Shown in pieces: positions 47,755 to 62,010 of a DNA stretch of 64,000 nucleotides; position 1 is the stretch's first letter; each line of letters starts with the position of its first letter. Below the pieces are notes generated by a model. It worked only from the letters and a program-made list of their open reading frames with translations. It made no database searches and was not told where the DNA came from. The translations under genes and the position numbers were made by a program. The DNA comes from Eleginops maclovinus (Eukaryota > Chordata > Actinopteri > Perciformes > Eleginopidae), in NCBI RefSeq assembly GCF_036324505.1, contig NC_086357.1, forward strand, positions 18,168,793 through 18,232,792, read 5' to 3'.

Positions 47755-50700
47755 AAGGGATTGAATGAAATGACACATATAAACCAGTTGTCTCTGGACC
47801 ACATGTTTCCCTGGTAGATTTAAATATAAACCACTACACAGTGTAATTTGTATCTTTAAAACTGAAGGATAAACCCAAGAAAAATTGCTTTTTTGTGTCT
47901 TGGTTATATTGATCTTTAAGACGATTGGCAGCATTAACAACACCGTTATTATCTTAATTATTTATGCTAACGATGTCACATAAACCACAGAAGCATATGG
48001 TGCCTTATTTTGAGTCTACTGAGCTTAATGCAAAAATGCCTCAGCAAGTATCCTTTATGGCTTTTTGTTCCGTTCTATACAGCGTATTTAGCTTCACACA
48101 AAATACCAACCTTAGTTTATGGGACTAATTTATAGACCTGAGTTATGCAGCATAATGAAAGCTATTGTTTCTGAAGAATGTAAATGCATGGTCATTTTTT
48201 TGTAATAGTGATTTGGTTGGCTATTATGATAATGGCTGACATCCTGCAGGGAAGTGTGCCAATCGATCAGACCAAACACCAAAATACAAATGTTGAGCAG
48301 TTCTATTAAATGCACCCTGCAGCCTGAGGTTTACGGGACATAAAAAAAGATCCATGAGGACAAAAACTAAGAATAACTGATCCCCTATTAAAAGGATCAA
48401 TGTTTAGCTATTAATTTACAAGACGGTATTTTAATTAATGTAAAACAATAACCTTTGATATTGAACAGCCTTCCACCTGTAGTTCTGAATATTTTAAATG
48501 TTCTTATAGCAAAAGGGCATCACTGGTTGCCGTGATTTTTCACGACAATGATTAAAAACAGCAAATGAGCATTAGGGGACAACTTGTACTTTTTATGCAC
48601 TCAAGCCAAATATTTCTGTCGATTGATAAACATTTTTTCCCAGAAACAAAATCCAGAGAATTTAAATCACCCGCTTATGAGGTTGCATCGCAGTGACTCC
48701 CTTCCTGCAGTGATTCTTCTGAAAATTATAGTAAAATGACTCCAATAGGGCCAAATTAGTTTAAAATAATAAATAACAACCACTTGAAAATGTCATGCAC
48801 AGAAGGATTAATAAATATGATTGCATATTGTATGTTGCTATCAGTTCAATACAAGAGAATCCAATATTCAAAGGATAGGAGTTGACAGCTGTTATCACTG
48901 TTAACCTTCAGCTAATGACATCAGATTGACAAAAAAAAGTGGACTAAATGTCTCCATCTAAAAATTTGAATTCAAACCAACTCAGCTTTGACATTCGGCT
49001 TTCAAAAGAGACTGACCTAGGTAATAAAATAAAAAAAACAAGGTAACCTCAATTACTTTGTTTTGCACTGAGTTCTTCACACAAAATTCCATTATGTTAT
49101 ATAGTTCAACAACTGCTTCTTGTCTGAGTAAAAAGTAATGTGTTACATTTCTCCAACTGTACCTTACTGTCAAAGTCCAAATGCACTACATAGATATAGT
49201 GGACAAAAACTCATTTTGAACGAACTATAGACTTTGATATATGTAGCCCTCCAGCAGTGATTTTTTTTGAGCCTCCATTTTCTTTGCTGCCCATGTGTGT
49301 GTTTGTGTGTGGGGTGGGGGGGGGGGTTGCAGGAGAAGAAAGCCTATGACACTCATGAGTTACAACTAAATTTGCACTCTTAGACAGCAGCACCTACACA
49401 TTTCATACATGGTGGACTGTTCAAAAACCTCTTCAGAGTCATCAAATATTTCAGGATCTTTAAACCCCACGATTGGAGTTTACTTTAAACCTTCTCCAGG
49501 ATGTGAAGCAGTCAGACTAGTGAAATCAAAAGATGGAGGTAGTGAAAAGTTCATTTTGTCATGAAATATACAACTGAGAAATAACTGACTTCTTGAGGAC
49601 ATGGTGTCATTTGTTGTTAACTCTCATCCCTTAAATGTGGAACAGCTGGTGGGAACAGTTGAGTGCCCAGTTTGCTGGATTCAGAGTGGTCTGTTGTGTA
49701 TAAAGAATGCTTAAGGCTACATAATAATGAGACTCTGGGAACCAACAGTATGAAGCCACATGTGAAACATCACAACACTAAACTGAAAATGTACTGACAA
49801 GAAAAGTTCTTTTTAATTAAAACCATACACCTATTTCTACTTACACTTGTGTTCTCATTGTTTTAAATGAACAACATTCCCCTATAATGATGAGGAAGAC
49901 AAAAAGCAAAGACCCCATGTGATGGATGTGACTAAGTAACTTGTATTGATTGATAGGCATTTCAACAAAAGTGTGAAAAAGTGCCCCCCCTCTGTGAAAC
50001 ATTGCCAAAGGGCTTTTTCTTTTTTTTTTCCCAAGATGGCACATACAGTACAAGCAACCTTGAGGGTCAGGTACTCCATGTTGATTAATCGTTCTAGAGA
50101 CTAAAGCCATCAAGTCAGAACAAAGACTGAATGTAAAGTCATTGCTTGCTGTGTAGGTAGATACATTTTTATTATCAATGCAGGGGTTTCCCTAGAAAAA
50201 TATAGTATGTGGGCAATACTGTGGCGCTGATCTTGTATAGAAGATGTGTATATCAATTATCGCGAGAACTTGACACCTGTATACGTACAAGATGTTGCCG
50301 CGGACATAAGCCACATTTTTTAAAAAAGCTGTCCAAGCAGTCTGACGCTCTATTTGACACGATTTTCATACTTTTGGAGTAATTATATATATATATACAC
50401 AGTATTGACGAACAGAAATATATGGTATCTGGCATCACTTTAAAATGTACATGGCAAATCTGCATTTCCATATGAAGGCGCATGCTGAAAGTAAGAGAGC
50501 ACAGCGCCTGTTACCCGGTTTAGACAAAACCCTGACGTGTAACAATGTTGTTTTTAGCCAAATATGGGGGGCAATAAAAAAAGTTGAAAATAGAGCACTG
50601 ACTTATTGTCACCCTTTGAATATGTTAAGGCAAAGATTTAGCAAACTATTCAGGATTAAAGGATTTTTCAATGTCAATCAAATAATATCTTTCATTGATC

Positions 50701-53389
50701 ATTAGATTAAAATATTAGTATTTACTTGTATTTTGAGGGGAGATTAAACACATACACATGTAGTGTTGTAATAAAGAAATGCATGACAGACTGGTAAGAG
50801 AACTCAGAGGGATTTATACTTAATGATTATTTCAGAATTATTGGCATTTAGCCAGAATTGGCAAAGAACCTTTCCTCCGTCTTCAGCAGACCGAACACTG
50901 AGGTAGTGAAGGGTTCTTACTGATGTATGTCTCTGGTGCCGATTTCGCAGCTACCCGTCTTTACACAGCCAAGCGATACGCAAACATAGAGAACATTTTT
51001 TTAATCCACTTTGTGAATGTCTGATATCTCCAAAGTAAAATATTCTCCCTTCTCTTAGTTCTCTTTCGGACTTCATCCAACTTTTTTTTCTTTCCTGTCC
51101 ACAAGCCATTCTCGAATTTTGACCATCTGCCCTTTGGTGCTGGGCATGAAGTGTACAGTGAAGTAATCAGATATTTTTTGCTGCAAACAGCTGCCTGCTA
51201 CAGCTGGAAACAAGGTTGTCAAGAGTAGACTTTGATCCAAGAAAAACTGAAGCCCTCCTGAGAGCTGATGTGCTCTGCAAAATTGGGTAATAATTATGTA
51301 AAGGTTGGTCCGACAAGCGATCCTTTTACATAACACATTCAGAAGTAATTTAATCCAATGTTTCTATTTGAAATATTGATTTGTGAAGCTTAAAAATGAA
51401 GCTTAATATATTGGCTGACAAGCGGAGTTCTTTCGAAATAACTATTTTAGTGGGTTTTTGTATTCACAGAAGTATCACCTTTAATACTCAGTAGACATAC
51501 ATCTTTATGTTTTATTCATGCAGTCTCACTAAATTTATTGTAATGAACAAAGTTCTTTGTTTGCATAGCAGGGCAAACTATCTAAGAACCTCACCTTGTG
51601 CCAATGGAGGTAACACTGCCTTCCTGCTTGCAAGGTTTCTTTTTTTGTGTTCAGCTCAAACACCAGCCACAGGCAAAGCAGCAGTTCCTGTTTGTTTTCT
51701 TTGATTGTGTGAGCTAGCATGGCAAATCCCCTTCAGTTTGTACCAAAATGTTTTTTGTTACATCGAGGTAAATGCTTAGTATTTCCCAAGATTGAATGCT
51801 TTGAACTGCAGTTTTTACAAAGAAACCAGCTTGTGCAAGTCATAATAAAACATTTAGCAATACTGAACACAAGATACTACACAAAGTTGATTCAAGGACA
51901 CTAAAAAATGATCAATTTCTTAAAGCATATCGTAAGGCAATACAATGTAATGTTCTGCTGTGTTTGATTATTTATTTTTTAGTTAAAATACTTGTCATGT
52001 CTAAACCAGCTTTTAGTAGAATCATTTAATAGAAAATACTCTCATATAGAAGGACGTGTTTTCTGAGCAAACTTCCCGAAAGTAATCCTCAGTTGTGTTT
52101 TATTAGTTGCTGGTCTGCGGTTTCTCTGTAAGGATGTCCTTAAACTTCCTATGAAATTACTTTAAGAAACATTGTGAGACTTTTTCATGAAAGGTTTCAT
52201 ATAGAATTCTCTTCAGCATTATTATGCTGCCAGTGCTGCTAAGCTACTCAGCACTACGTGTATTGTGCCTTTTGTACTACCATCTTAATCATTATCTCCG
52301 GACAAAGGGTCCTTTCAGGTACTATGCCTATATTGGGCATCAAGGGTGGAAGCATGGTGCATCTTGTGCATACACAGGGAAAGGGTTACATAATCCCTGA
52401 CTGTATCACTTTTCTGTAGTCACTTCGAAACAGAACTTTATACAAGTGTATTGTTGGTGGGTGACAATGCCACCAATGTGTTTTGGCGAGAAGTTGATAT
52501 TTATAAAAAGTAACATTACAGGGCCACATTTGGGATTTTATCGTTAAATGCAAAACTTTACACTTTGTATGCATATTTTTTAAACAATTTTCCTAAAGCT
52601 CAGAAACAGTAAGCAAGGGTGATGTTGGGCTAGGGGTGTGCACCAGAGCTGATTTGATTATCTCTAACCAAGCTTTAATCTTCATTATCCTCTAGATTTC
52701 TGCACTTGTCATTGAGCATAACAAGCACCATCCCAATCACCTTCTTGGATGCTTTCGGCTCCTGCAAAGCTTTCTTTGGCTCGAGCCTGTTGAGCCTCGA
52801 GGCAGTGTTAATATTGCACGGAACAAACGGAGCAGTGGTTGATTCTTTTATGGAAAAAAAGTTTGTATCAGAACAGTTTTCCTCTCTTTATTGCTACCTT
52901 GATGGTTCTACTTTAATCTTTTGACTTCCCTTTTGGCAGCATGTTGGGGGGGAAAAAATCAATCACTGGAGTGTGGCTGAATCCAGTACCACCTTCGTTT
53001 GATGGCTGATGTTGGATCATTTTGGAAATATTTAAAATGGAAAAGTGTACTTATTCTTTGAGGATCCATATGTTTAGATTATCTGGCCAACCCCCGACTA
53101 TCTACTTCATGTCTGGTGTAATAGACTCACTTAGAAGCTTAGAAGCGGCAGCACAAGCACATCCTGAACTACACAAGTATGTTAGAAAACATAAAAAACT
53201 GCTGACAGAATGTAGTGGAAGTACACTTAGATATGTACACGTAGGTATGTAGGTATGCTGTACATGTGTACAGAATAATATAGAGGTGTACATGGTAAAA
53301 CCTTTATAGCGGAAAAAAAGCCAAGATCGCAATCCTGGGACAACAAGGCGCAACCGTTAGCTGGCATGAGTGACCTTGATTGAATGTAC
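47755..53389. other. Upstream flank of negr1, no gene seen
   Basis: AT-rich non-coding sequence. It includes a run of 11 G (49316-49326), and around 50180 a CAGGGGTTTCCCTAG word that may mark an old transposon edge without a matching second end. No coding region supported. Confidence 0.45.
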
Positions 53390-53861
53390 GGTTGTAAAAG
53401 GTTGGTGAGAGGTTGAAGCTAGCCGTTTCAATGATTTGTAGATATAATAAAATGAAATCTTAAAATCAATTCTAATACATACATGGAGCCAGTAAAGGGA
53501 GGCCAGCATAGGGGGAAATGAGCTCGTGCCCGTGTGTTCCTGTTGAAAGACGAGGTTCAGCATGTAAAACCAACTGTAATTGTGAGAGGGAGCTAACAAA
53601 AGCAAAAAAGGGCTTAACGATAAAAGCAGTCTGGATAAAAGCATGTATAACACTTTCAAAATCACAATTGAAAAAGGATATCTTATCCTTGGATTTATAT
53701 TTTGGTTTTCGGTAAAACTCAAGACTTGAAGAAAAAATGAAGGCCATCCAAGCTTTGATGTCTTTTAGTTTATCTAACAATGGTTTGAAAGAGTTTGCAT
53801 CATTCCGGTTCAGAAGCAAATACATCTGTGAGTTGTCTGCGTAACACTGGCTTGAGATGCC
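53390..53861 (-). pseudogene. L2-like LINE reverse transcriptase remnant
   Basis: Read on the minus strand, one frame gives GISSQCYADNSQMYLLLNRN, then LLDKLKDIKAWM, then FESVIHAFIQ, KPFFAFV and LSQLQLVLHAEPRLSTGT, followed in the next frame by MLASLYWLHVCIRIDFKI and YKSLKRLAST. These are in the order of the C-terminal half of an L2/Jockey-type reverse transcriptase (YADDTQLYL ... DIKNWM ... VIHAFI ... LQLVQNAAARLLTGT ... PVLASLHWLPV). The catalytic box reads YADN (53832-53843) instead of YADD, the frame shifts near 53515, and a stretch before FESVIHAF is shortened. The rest of the LINE is not recognisable. It is a dead 5'-truncated copy. Confidence 0.85.
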
Positions 53862-53904
53862 ATAAAACAATACAGGTTTTTTTTTTAGAACTTTAAACAT
53901 TACA

Positions 53905-56900
53905 AAACATGCATGTGTTTGATGGTTGTAAATAACATCTTGTGCAATAAAAGATCTTAAATGTCACCAGCACATTTAAATTGTTGGGAATTAATCATAA
54001 CGCCTTCATGGATGTGACCTTTAAAAAAGGTATTCCAAAGAACAATCAGCTCAGTAAAGATAATCACTTGACCAGCGAAGGTCAAAGCGGTTGTCTTAAA
54101 GTGTTGAATGTCTTTATTTGGCAGATACTGTTATTACGATGAAAAGGGCCAAGTATTTCTTTGAAACCATCAGAACAAAATAGCGTTAATAGTGATAATA
54201 ATTTCAATGGAATCGACATGAAAAAAGAGTGATAAGAATACAGACTGTGCACTGAATTTCACTGAGTGAAATGAAGCAGAGAAAATATTATCACTAAAGG
54301 GATTTTTCTCATTCAATGCGAGACAGCACAATTTATCTCTTGCATTAAAGAGCTGAGGATGAATTTGGTTTTATTGCATGAATAGGATTGAAATGTATCT
54401 TTTTAAAAGAGATCATAATATTATGTTAGTTTAAATGTTTACCCCACGTCTTGATTTTGAACTAAACGTCGATGATCTTGACAAATGAACACTTCCTTTT
54501 ATTCTAGACCTGGGAAATGCATTGGTGACAATGCACAGTTAGCAATCTCGTTGGTACAAAAGAATGACCTTCACACCAAAAATAGGAAGTTCATTTTACA
54601 TCTCATTGAGAGATTTCAGTTTTAAAGCTGCGCAGCTCCCGTGCAGACAGCTGTCATGGAAAATGGGGATCTTCATAGCAGGGTTTAATCTGCCTGACCT
54701 TCTGGCACAGGGAAATAGATTACCTACCACACCTCAGAGCCTCTGCTCTAACTACCTGCTTTGCATTACGCATACCAAAAAGGACTTCAGACTGGCTGCT
54801 CATTAGCTTTGCGTGCATTATTAGAGGCAATTTGTATTTTAGCAATGTCAAAAAAATCCATCTGAGTTCTTCAAAAACAAGTCCATTTGATTATTGGATG
54901 AGATTTGTGTGCCTGAACAATTGCTAATCATATCATAAAAGGCAGAGGAACTCAATGTATTCTTATAAAAAAGGGGAATGAGTACACACACCAAAGAGTT
55001 GTTTATTTTGTTGGTTAATCTTCTTATTTTATTATTTCCTTAGCAGAAAAATAGAGTTTTCCTCTCAATAATGTACATTTATTAATAATGTATCACATAC
55101 AAAATATTTCCATGGATTATACCCGAAAGCTTCTAAAAACCGATGTTGAAAAACAACAATAAAGCAAAAGCCTATAATTGAATTAAGTTTTCACCTTGTG
55201 TACCCTGAATGACAAAGGACTATCAGCTTTATGCTCATTAACAGATGAATGAACATTTAGGAGAGTAGAGAAAGAACAAATGATGTGAATAAGTAGCTGA
55301 GGAAAGAACAGCTAATGCTTCTGCTTTTTTCTTTCTCCATCAGTGTAACTTGCAAATTCAACCTCAGAACAACGGATGTGTCGTATTTTTTACCTCAAAT
55401 TGGCAAGATTGAAAGATTCTGCAAGAAATAATGAGGAGTGATATGCCAAAGCTTTCCCCGAGATGAAAAGCCTGAGGGTATCATGAATGCTTTAAAAAGT
55501 GCAGAGTAGTCTGTAGATTGGATGAACCTTATTTTCACGGCAAGCATATAAAATCCAATTTATTGGACCGCTACCAGCCCCCATGTGTGCTTTATTGGAA
55601 GGCTGACCCTGACTTGACCAACGACAAACAAAGCTACAGCATATTGTTCACCTTGTGCATGTAAATACAAAAGGGAATAGAACAAAGCATTACAGTTTTA
55701 TTCCATCTATATATCAAAATGGGTCGTTTTATACCCCCTGTGTTTACCCTTTTGAGTGTGATATAATTCCTCAGGCTATTTTGCAGAAAAACAGGGGTAG
55801 AGAGAGAGAGATTGAACAGGGACATTGATATACAGCAACATGAAAAAGTTTCCTAACTGGAGAGATCCAAGAGATTTTGTTAACATCTTTGCTCTGTGGT
55901 CACAAATGTGGTTTTCACGTTGTTTTGATTCTGGCAAAAGCTTGAGTTCCTTTTTCCATTTCCCCCACGGTTGACAACCCCGGCAACCCTCAGCGGGATG
56001 GTGAGGATAGAGGTGAACGTGTCAGTGTGAAATGAAATGCTCTCTATCTCCAGAGGGAGGTCCCTACTCTATGTGGCCCGCCACTCAAGGAGAAATAACA
56101 TTTCGCTGTACACAGGTTTGTGAGGCAACCTGTGAGAAAACATGGACGTTTGACTGTGAAGGGAAATCGTGTCAGTGCGCTGAGCAATGATAAAAAGGTT
56201 TTCAAGTTTAGTTAACAATCATTCCATCTGTCTTTGTGTGTGATTGAATGCTGGATTAGATTGCTAATCCCTAAACACTGATAGTAGGCCTAATCCATGA
56301 AGAATGTAATTGAGGCATCCCATGTGAGCATATTTGCTGCATAAAATGCTCCGCAGGCTGAATGAGAAAAGAATTATCGAATTATATAAATCATCGCTCC
56401 TGGTAAAACAAACTATGATGGATTTTATTTTCCACCAGATAGACCAACGCTTTACTTACATGGTACTTGCTATGTCCTTTAAATGTTGCACTCTGGCACA
56501 CCACTTTTGCAGATTAAAATGATTACGGTGTCAAATGTGCCACTCAAAACACAAAATAATTTAAACAAACAATGGGTCCTTGATTTCCCACAAAGGCCCA
56601 TAAGCAGGTTACCATTTCTAGCCAAAAACAATGCATTTTTAAGTTTTTAAGCCAATTAAGTTAGCGTTAGGTCCATGAGTCTGTCGAAATCATCATCTCC
56701 AGCTGACTTTTGAAAGTTCCCCATGTTTGACTTGATTTAAAAACCAAGTAGGCCTACCCAAAAGATGTCACTGTCTGAAGGGCTCAAAATACCTAGTGCA
56801 AATACAAGGTAGTGCACCTAACATTTGAGATGTGGACATAATTCTCAGCTCTACATGCCTGGGCTGCCATTTCTCACAAATTGGGCGTCATACAATGGAC

Positions 56901-59900
56901 ACTTTTACACGCTCTCAAGTCACACATCCAGATGCAGAGTTAAAAAAGCTGGTACTGATAACATCCCAGCAGCAGCGCAAAGACAGAACACTGACAGTGT
57001 ACTGAGAGACAAGACAGAGAAGCAAAGCAGCATGAAATACAGTGGCCAGGCCAGCCCCTGTTTCAATTTGAAGGCTGTTACAGTACCGGTACTTGGAGAA
57101 ACCGAAAAGGAGAAATTGAGAGTTGCATTTCAGAAATCATTTCTCATCCTGTTATTTAAGCTTTCAAAAAAGAATACAACACCATATTACACATCATATG
57201 TTCAATATGTCATGTTGAATACGTGATCTCAGCCAGGAAGTCCTAATATGCATTTTTCTTTTTTACCGTTTCCATAAAAGGTTTGCCTGAAAGCACACTG
57301 GATTTCTGCTGCTTGTCTCACTCCAAACTCTAATGAAAGGTTGGTTATCCGGTTGTGGCAATGGGAAAATTCCAGAGAAAGAAAGATACTTTTAGGGAAT
57401 GTCATTTGAAAAGTGACATGCAGCAGCTCATGTACACAGAAGTATTTACTCTCTGTCCTTCACTGGTTGGCAAAGTTTAAATGTTGCCTTCTTCCCTTGT
57501 GCTCTTCTGTTACCTGATCCTTGAGCTAGACCTTTGCCTGTCTACCTGTCAGCCGTTTTTTCATTCAACTCTTCCTGTCTGCATTTAGGTCCAATTCTGC
57601 ATTTCCTGAGCCATTGGAAAAGAGGTCTCGAGTGTGATGGCTACCTAATGATATCAAGCCAAAAGCTTAAAGCTCCACGTCTCAGGCTATGATCCATATG
57701 AAATGCACAGAAATACAGAAACGCCATTTTTTTTGTTATGAGAGCTACGTATTTGTCTGAAATCCCTGAGACAGAGAGACATTCATCGAACAGCGTATTC
57801 TCTCTGAGCCCCCCGCCATGTTCAAATAGATTGTGCTTTGTCTTATTTGGGATGAAAGCATCCACTAAATTATTCAAATCTGACTCATTCCCTAAATCGT
57901 AATGATATAAAGAACTGATGATCATGATATTTTGCAAATGCCAATCAAATTATACAATCACAGTGAGCTTGGAGGCCATCAGTATTCAAATGAACACCTT
58001 TCACAGATTAGGCACACATTTGCCATTTCACACAGCTTTTGAAGAGAGCATTTATGTGTGTGTTTTTTTTCAAATCAATTGCTAGAAATTAATCTGAAAT
58101 GCAACACTTCCATCAGTACTTATAGTTCCTGCTTACCTTTAATGTATGCTTTTATTTTGAGCTATCAGTAAATCTCTAGTTGATGCTTCTCTTTCCTGAT
58201 ATTAAACATTTGAAAGTTTAACATTGAAGTTGCGCTGTATTCTGAAAGCAGCCAAAGGCCCAATTCTCTTCCTATACTGAACAGAAAGAGTTTTGCAGTC
58301 TGCATACACACATTCCTGCAGAAATTAGGAGCTTTCTTATCTGTACACAGGCGCTGCTTCCTGGTACCATTACCTCAAGTCTCTCTCTCCTTACCGTCAG
58401 CCTTTTTTGTAGCCTTAGGCAATTATATCTTTAATTGAACCTGTTCAGTGTTTAATTGGACACCTTTTCCTCATCATATAACATTATTCGCAATTTAATA
58501 AATATTTTTGAACTCTTTCAGGCACATAAAGACACCCTTAAAATTACTCGACCACCTGCCTGGAAATGTGGCAGGAGCATAATCAAACTGTTCTGCTGGG
58601 ATTGAAATAAGGTTTCTTTTTTTGATGGAAGTATCAGGTTTTGCCAGTTTTAATGAGGACAAATTCTAAGGTTGCGACATTCAATGTCCATCAATTGAAG
58701 CTAGTTTTTTCTCTTTAAAAAAAGCACTTAAAGAACGTTTTTAAAGTGGATTCAGAATCATTGACTGTGCAGCAATAATAAAGTACCATGTTTTCTAGCA
58801 AATAACTATTAATACAGTGAAGATTATGGATTTCTCTATACTATAAATGTTCTTTTCTCTTTGAGGTCATAGATCAACTTAGCTACACAATGGCTCCAAT
58901 TGAGGTGATAAGATTGAGCGCCTTTGAGCTCTTCTCGCCCCACTGAATTCAACCTCAAAGTATGTTCATTTATTACTGAAATTGTGAGTTAAAAACCCAC
59001 TTTGGCCTTTGTCAAGTATCCACTATGTCCTCTCTGCTAAGTTCTGACATAAATGACATTATCTTTCTTAAAACAAAATGGATACAAAAATAAAAACTGT
59101 CCGCAGTTTCATGTCTGAACTTCAGCTCGATTTTGTCTGCTGACTATTGTATCAATTAGGGAAAAGAGCAAATTATTGGCTAGTAACTGTCGTCGCACAA
59201 AAGGAAATAGTTATATATTCATTACAGTGATGCTGCTTCCCACATTAGTTGAAGTAATTACTTTCAATGATCAAAACAAAAAACAAAGCAGTGGCAGCTT
59301 TCTTTAAAGCAAAAACAAAATAGTTTATTTGATTGTCAGTCAAAATTAATGACCAAACAACATAAAATCACAGAGATTTAATAGAGAGAAAGAGACATAA
59401 TAAATGAAAAACTGACTTCCATCCCAGCAGAGATTGAATACTGCAGATATCTTCCAGTATGTCTACAGGAGTATGTCATTCTGGTCCACCTCTACCATAC
59501 TGTATAAGTTCCAATTTTAACATTTAAAAACTCTCTATCAAATAAAGATAATTATCCTCTCAATACAAGCCAAACATGGTTTTACATGATGAATAATTCA
59601 AAGATATCTTCTTCAAGATCATGTTACGCTTCAGTGTAATTGTTTCTAAAGGAAAAGCTTTCAGTGAGGCAGGCTTGGGCCTTGACAGTTTATGAATTCA
59701 AAGTAGCCTGTCATAAAATGTCTACATCTCTATTGCTATTAGGCAGTTCATATGGTTGAGTGTTGTCACATCAATAAACACTGGGAATATAAACTGTACA
59801 CATTTAAAATTACACCCTGCAGAGCACCAGAGCAAACATATTCATAACCAGGCCCCTCTGAACCAGGGGATATAGACACTCCTGCTTTCAGAGTGCTCTG

Positions 59901-60279
59901 CAAACTAGGATTTTAGATTCTAATAAAGTCAGCATTAAAGTATTTGGAGAAACTGTAGTGTGAAATGGCAGCCTGATGACATTCAAATCGAGTGCAGATA
60001 AACACCGTTCCCTAACAGTGAGCTGTGAATGTTGCATAGACAAAATATAAAAGATGACATTACATACCAAGAAGGAACGACAAGGCATTAGATGTGTGCA
60101 GATGCTATATTCCACAGATGACCTGAAACACTGAAGAAAGCATGCTGTGTGCTCCTACTTCCTGGTTAGAAGAAGTCAAAGGTTATTTCCTGTGATACTT
60201 AAAGGAGCCACTAGGTTGCATTACTTCCTGTAGAGCACTTAGGTGTACACCATCATACCCACAACAACCACTAGCCACA
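53905..60279. other. Upstream flank of negr1, no gene seen
   Basis: About 6.4 kb of non-coding sequence without intact repeats. The piece around 54600-54840 has a dense set of TAAT and octamer-like words and could be a conserved enhancer; this cannot be judged from one sequence. Confidence 0.45.
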
Positions 60280-60502
60280 CAATATGGCCACTGCGTAGAG
60301 CAGTTGTCTGTCAATTGGAAGTTTATAGGTTCAACTCCAAGCCGTATAGGAGTCAACATGTTGATGTGTCTATTGACAAGATACCTAGCCCCAAGTTGCT
60401 CCGAATGGCCAATGGTGAGTGAATGTGTGAATGTTTAGGTAAGTTGCTTTGAGTGGTTTCAAAGACAAGAAAAGGAACTATATTAATGCAGTTCATTTAC
60501 AT
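60280..60502 (+). mobile_element. tRNA-derived SINE, old copy
   Basis: The head has A-box-like TGGCCACTGCGTAGAGC (about 60285-60301) and a B-box-like GGTTCAACTCC (60328-60338), the internal RNA polymerase III promoter of tRNA-derived SINEs. The body has ACCTAGCCCCAAGTTGCTCC and the tail CTTTGAGTGGTTTCAAAGAC and CTATATTAATGCAGTTCATT, matching fish SINE 3' parts that end GCGCTATATAAATGCAGTCCATTTAC. There is no true tRNA fold. Mutations throughout suggest an old insertion. Family name not assigned. Confidence 0.8.
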
Positions 60503-61479
60503 GAGGTGCCTCTTTTTTAACTACAGTATGAAAGGCATTAAATATCTAAACGTTAAAAACACAACTGCTTGTTTTTAATGTTTTTAAGTGTATCTATTTG
60601 TACATAAACCCCAAGGTACATAAAGGCTGCATCTAAAACATCAAAGAGGATTTTCTCTCATCAGAGCTACTTATTGTTTATTCTCTGCAAAAGCAATTTG
60701 AACCAAGTACGCATCTAATAAACAATTGTGGAGTGGCTTGTGCTGTGGCTATATCCCAATAATATGAAGGCAATTTGTACTGGAGGCCTTCAAGACAACG
60801 TGAGGCCAGAGGAAATCAATAAAAGGGCTGAGCATAATGATAGAGCTCCTAAAAACTCTTACATTACAGCGCTGTCTCTCCTGACTGCGAGACCCCGACA
60901 CATGAAATGAAAAGCACCATTTGTATTCTGCACAGAGATCCTGTAATACAGGGAGGACAATAGTTTGTCCTCTCACCTTTTCAAATCAGTGTGGCTGGTA
61001 CTCGTGATTAATGTCATATCTGCTTGTGACATACTTTTTTTAGTTCTACCCCCAAAAAATGACAAATTGCAGGTTATACTGTTTTGGTTGTGTGTGCGTG
61101 TGTGTATTCATGGTTTCATCTGGGTTATGTATCCAGGGCAGGCCTGACCGATGTTCTCTTGTAAACCAGGGAGTAGGCAATTTATCCCCTCACTATGATC
61201 CTCATCCTATCTTTCCTCTCAGAGGAGATTTGGGAGCATTGTAGCTTTGCTGTTGAGACAGATGTGGAACCATAATAGCCGTATTGACTCTAATACTGTA
61301 CATGCCTGATAATATTTAAATACTTATACATTCTGTGATTTCACCAATACGGGTATAATGGTTTTTGATTAAAGTAACCTCTAAGTTCTTGTTAAAACAG
61401 ATCTTATGATCTGGGTTAAGGGTTCATTTTTTGTATTTTATTTAGAAAAGTATTTTCCTCTTTTGAGTGTTGTTTCCCT
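60503..61479. other. Upstream flank, no gene seen
   Basis: Non-coding, with no recognised repeat or RNA gene. Confidence 0.45.
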
Positions 61480-61745
61480 TCCTGTCTTTGTGTTTTTCCG
61501 CCCTTATATTTGATGCCCCGGCCTGATTCTTTCCACCTGAGTGTATTCACCTTGCTGCCCTTGTGTTTTGCCCTGGCCTCTCCAGCTGTGTCTTGTCAAT
61601 GTTATTAGTCTGTATGAGGACATTTGCCTGTTTCTTTGTCAATGTTCATCTCATCACTGTCTCCCTCGTAAGTCATAGTCCCTGGTTTCCTCTCTCTCTG
61701 TCTCTTGGTCTCTTGGTCTCTCGGTCTCTCTGTCTCTCTCTCTTT

Positions 61746-61800
<55 letters not shown>

Positions 61801-62010
61801 CTGGACTGATTTGTGTGCCTACCTGGATGTGTCATACCGGTTTGTTACTTTTTTCTCTTGCTACCTTTCTTTTCTTTTACGTTGACTGCTTTTTCAGTTT
61901 TATGTTACAAATTTTTTTTTTTTGTATAAGGCTCGACTTTTATTAAGGCTCACCTTAAGTTTGTTATACCTGCCTCACCCATTGTGTTCTGCCTTTGTGT
62001 CCTTATGCCT
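61480..62010. repeat. CT-rich interspersed repeat, family unknown
   Basis: Words such as TGCCCCGGCCTGATTC, CTCCAGCTGTGTCTTGTC, TATTAAGGCTCACCTTAAG and TGTGTTCTGCCTTTGTGTCC resemble a frequent fish repeat whose copies end AAAGCTCAC...CTGCCTTTGTGTCC. A CT microsatellite has expanded in the middle. No coding frame. The identity is from memory and uncertain. Confidence 0.4.
61751..61796. repeat. (CT)23 microsatellite
   Basis: Perfect CT run of 46 bp, with a wider CT-rich stretch from about 61690. Confidence 0.98.

Noticed and set aside
56825..57226. 133-codon plus-strand ORF
   Set aside because: No domain, no splice context and composition like the surrounding non-coding DNA; a chance ORF is more likely.
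60280..60340. Possible tRNA gene from A- and B-box-like words
   Set aside because: The cloverleaf cannot be formed, and the downstream body matches a SINE.
61563..61946. 127-codon ORF with Ser-Leu repeats
   Set aside because: Most of it is translation of the CT microsatellite.
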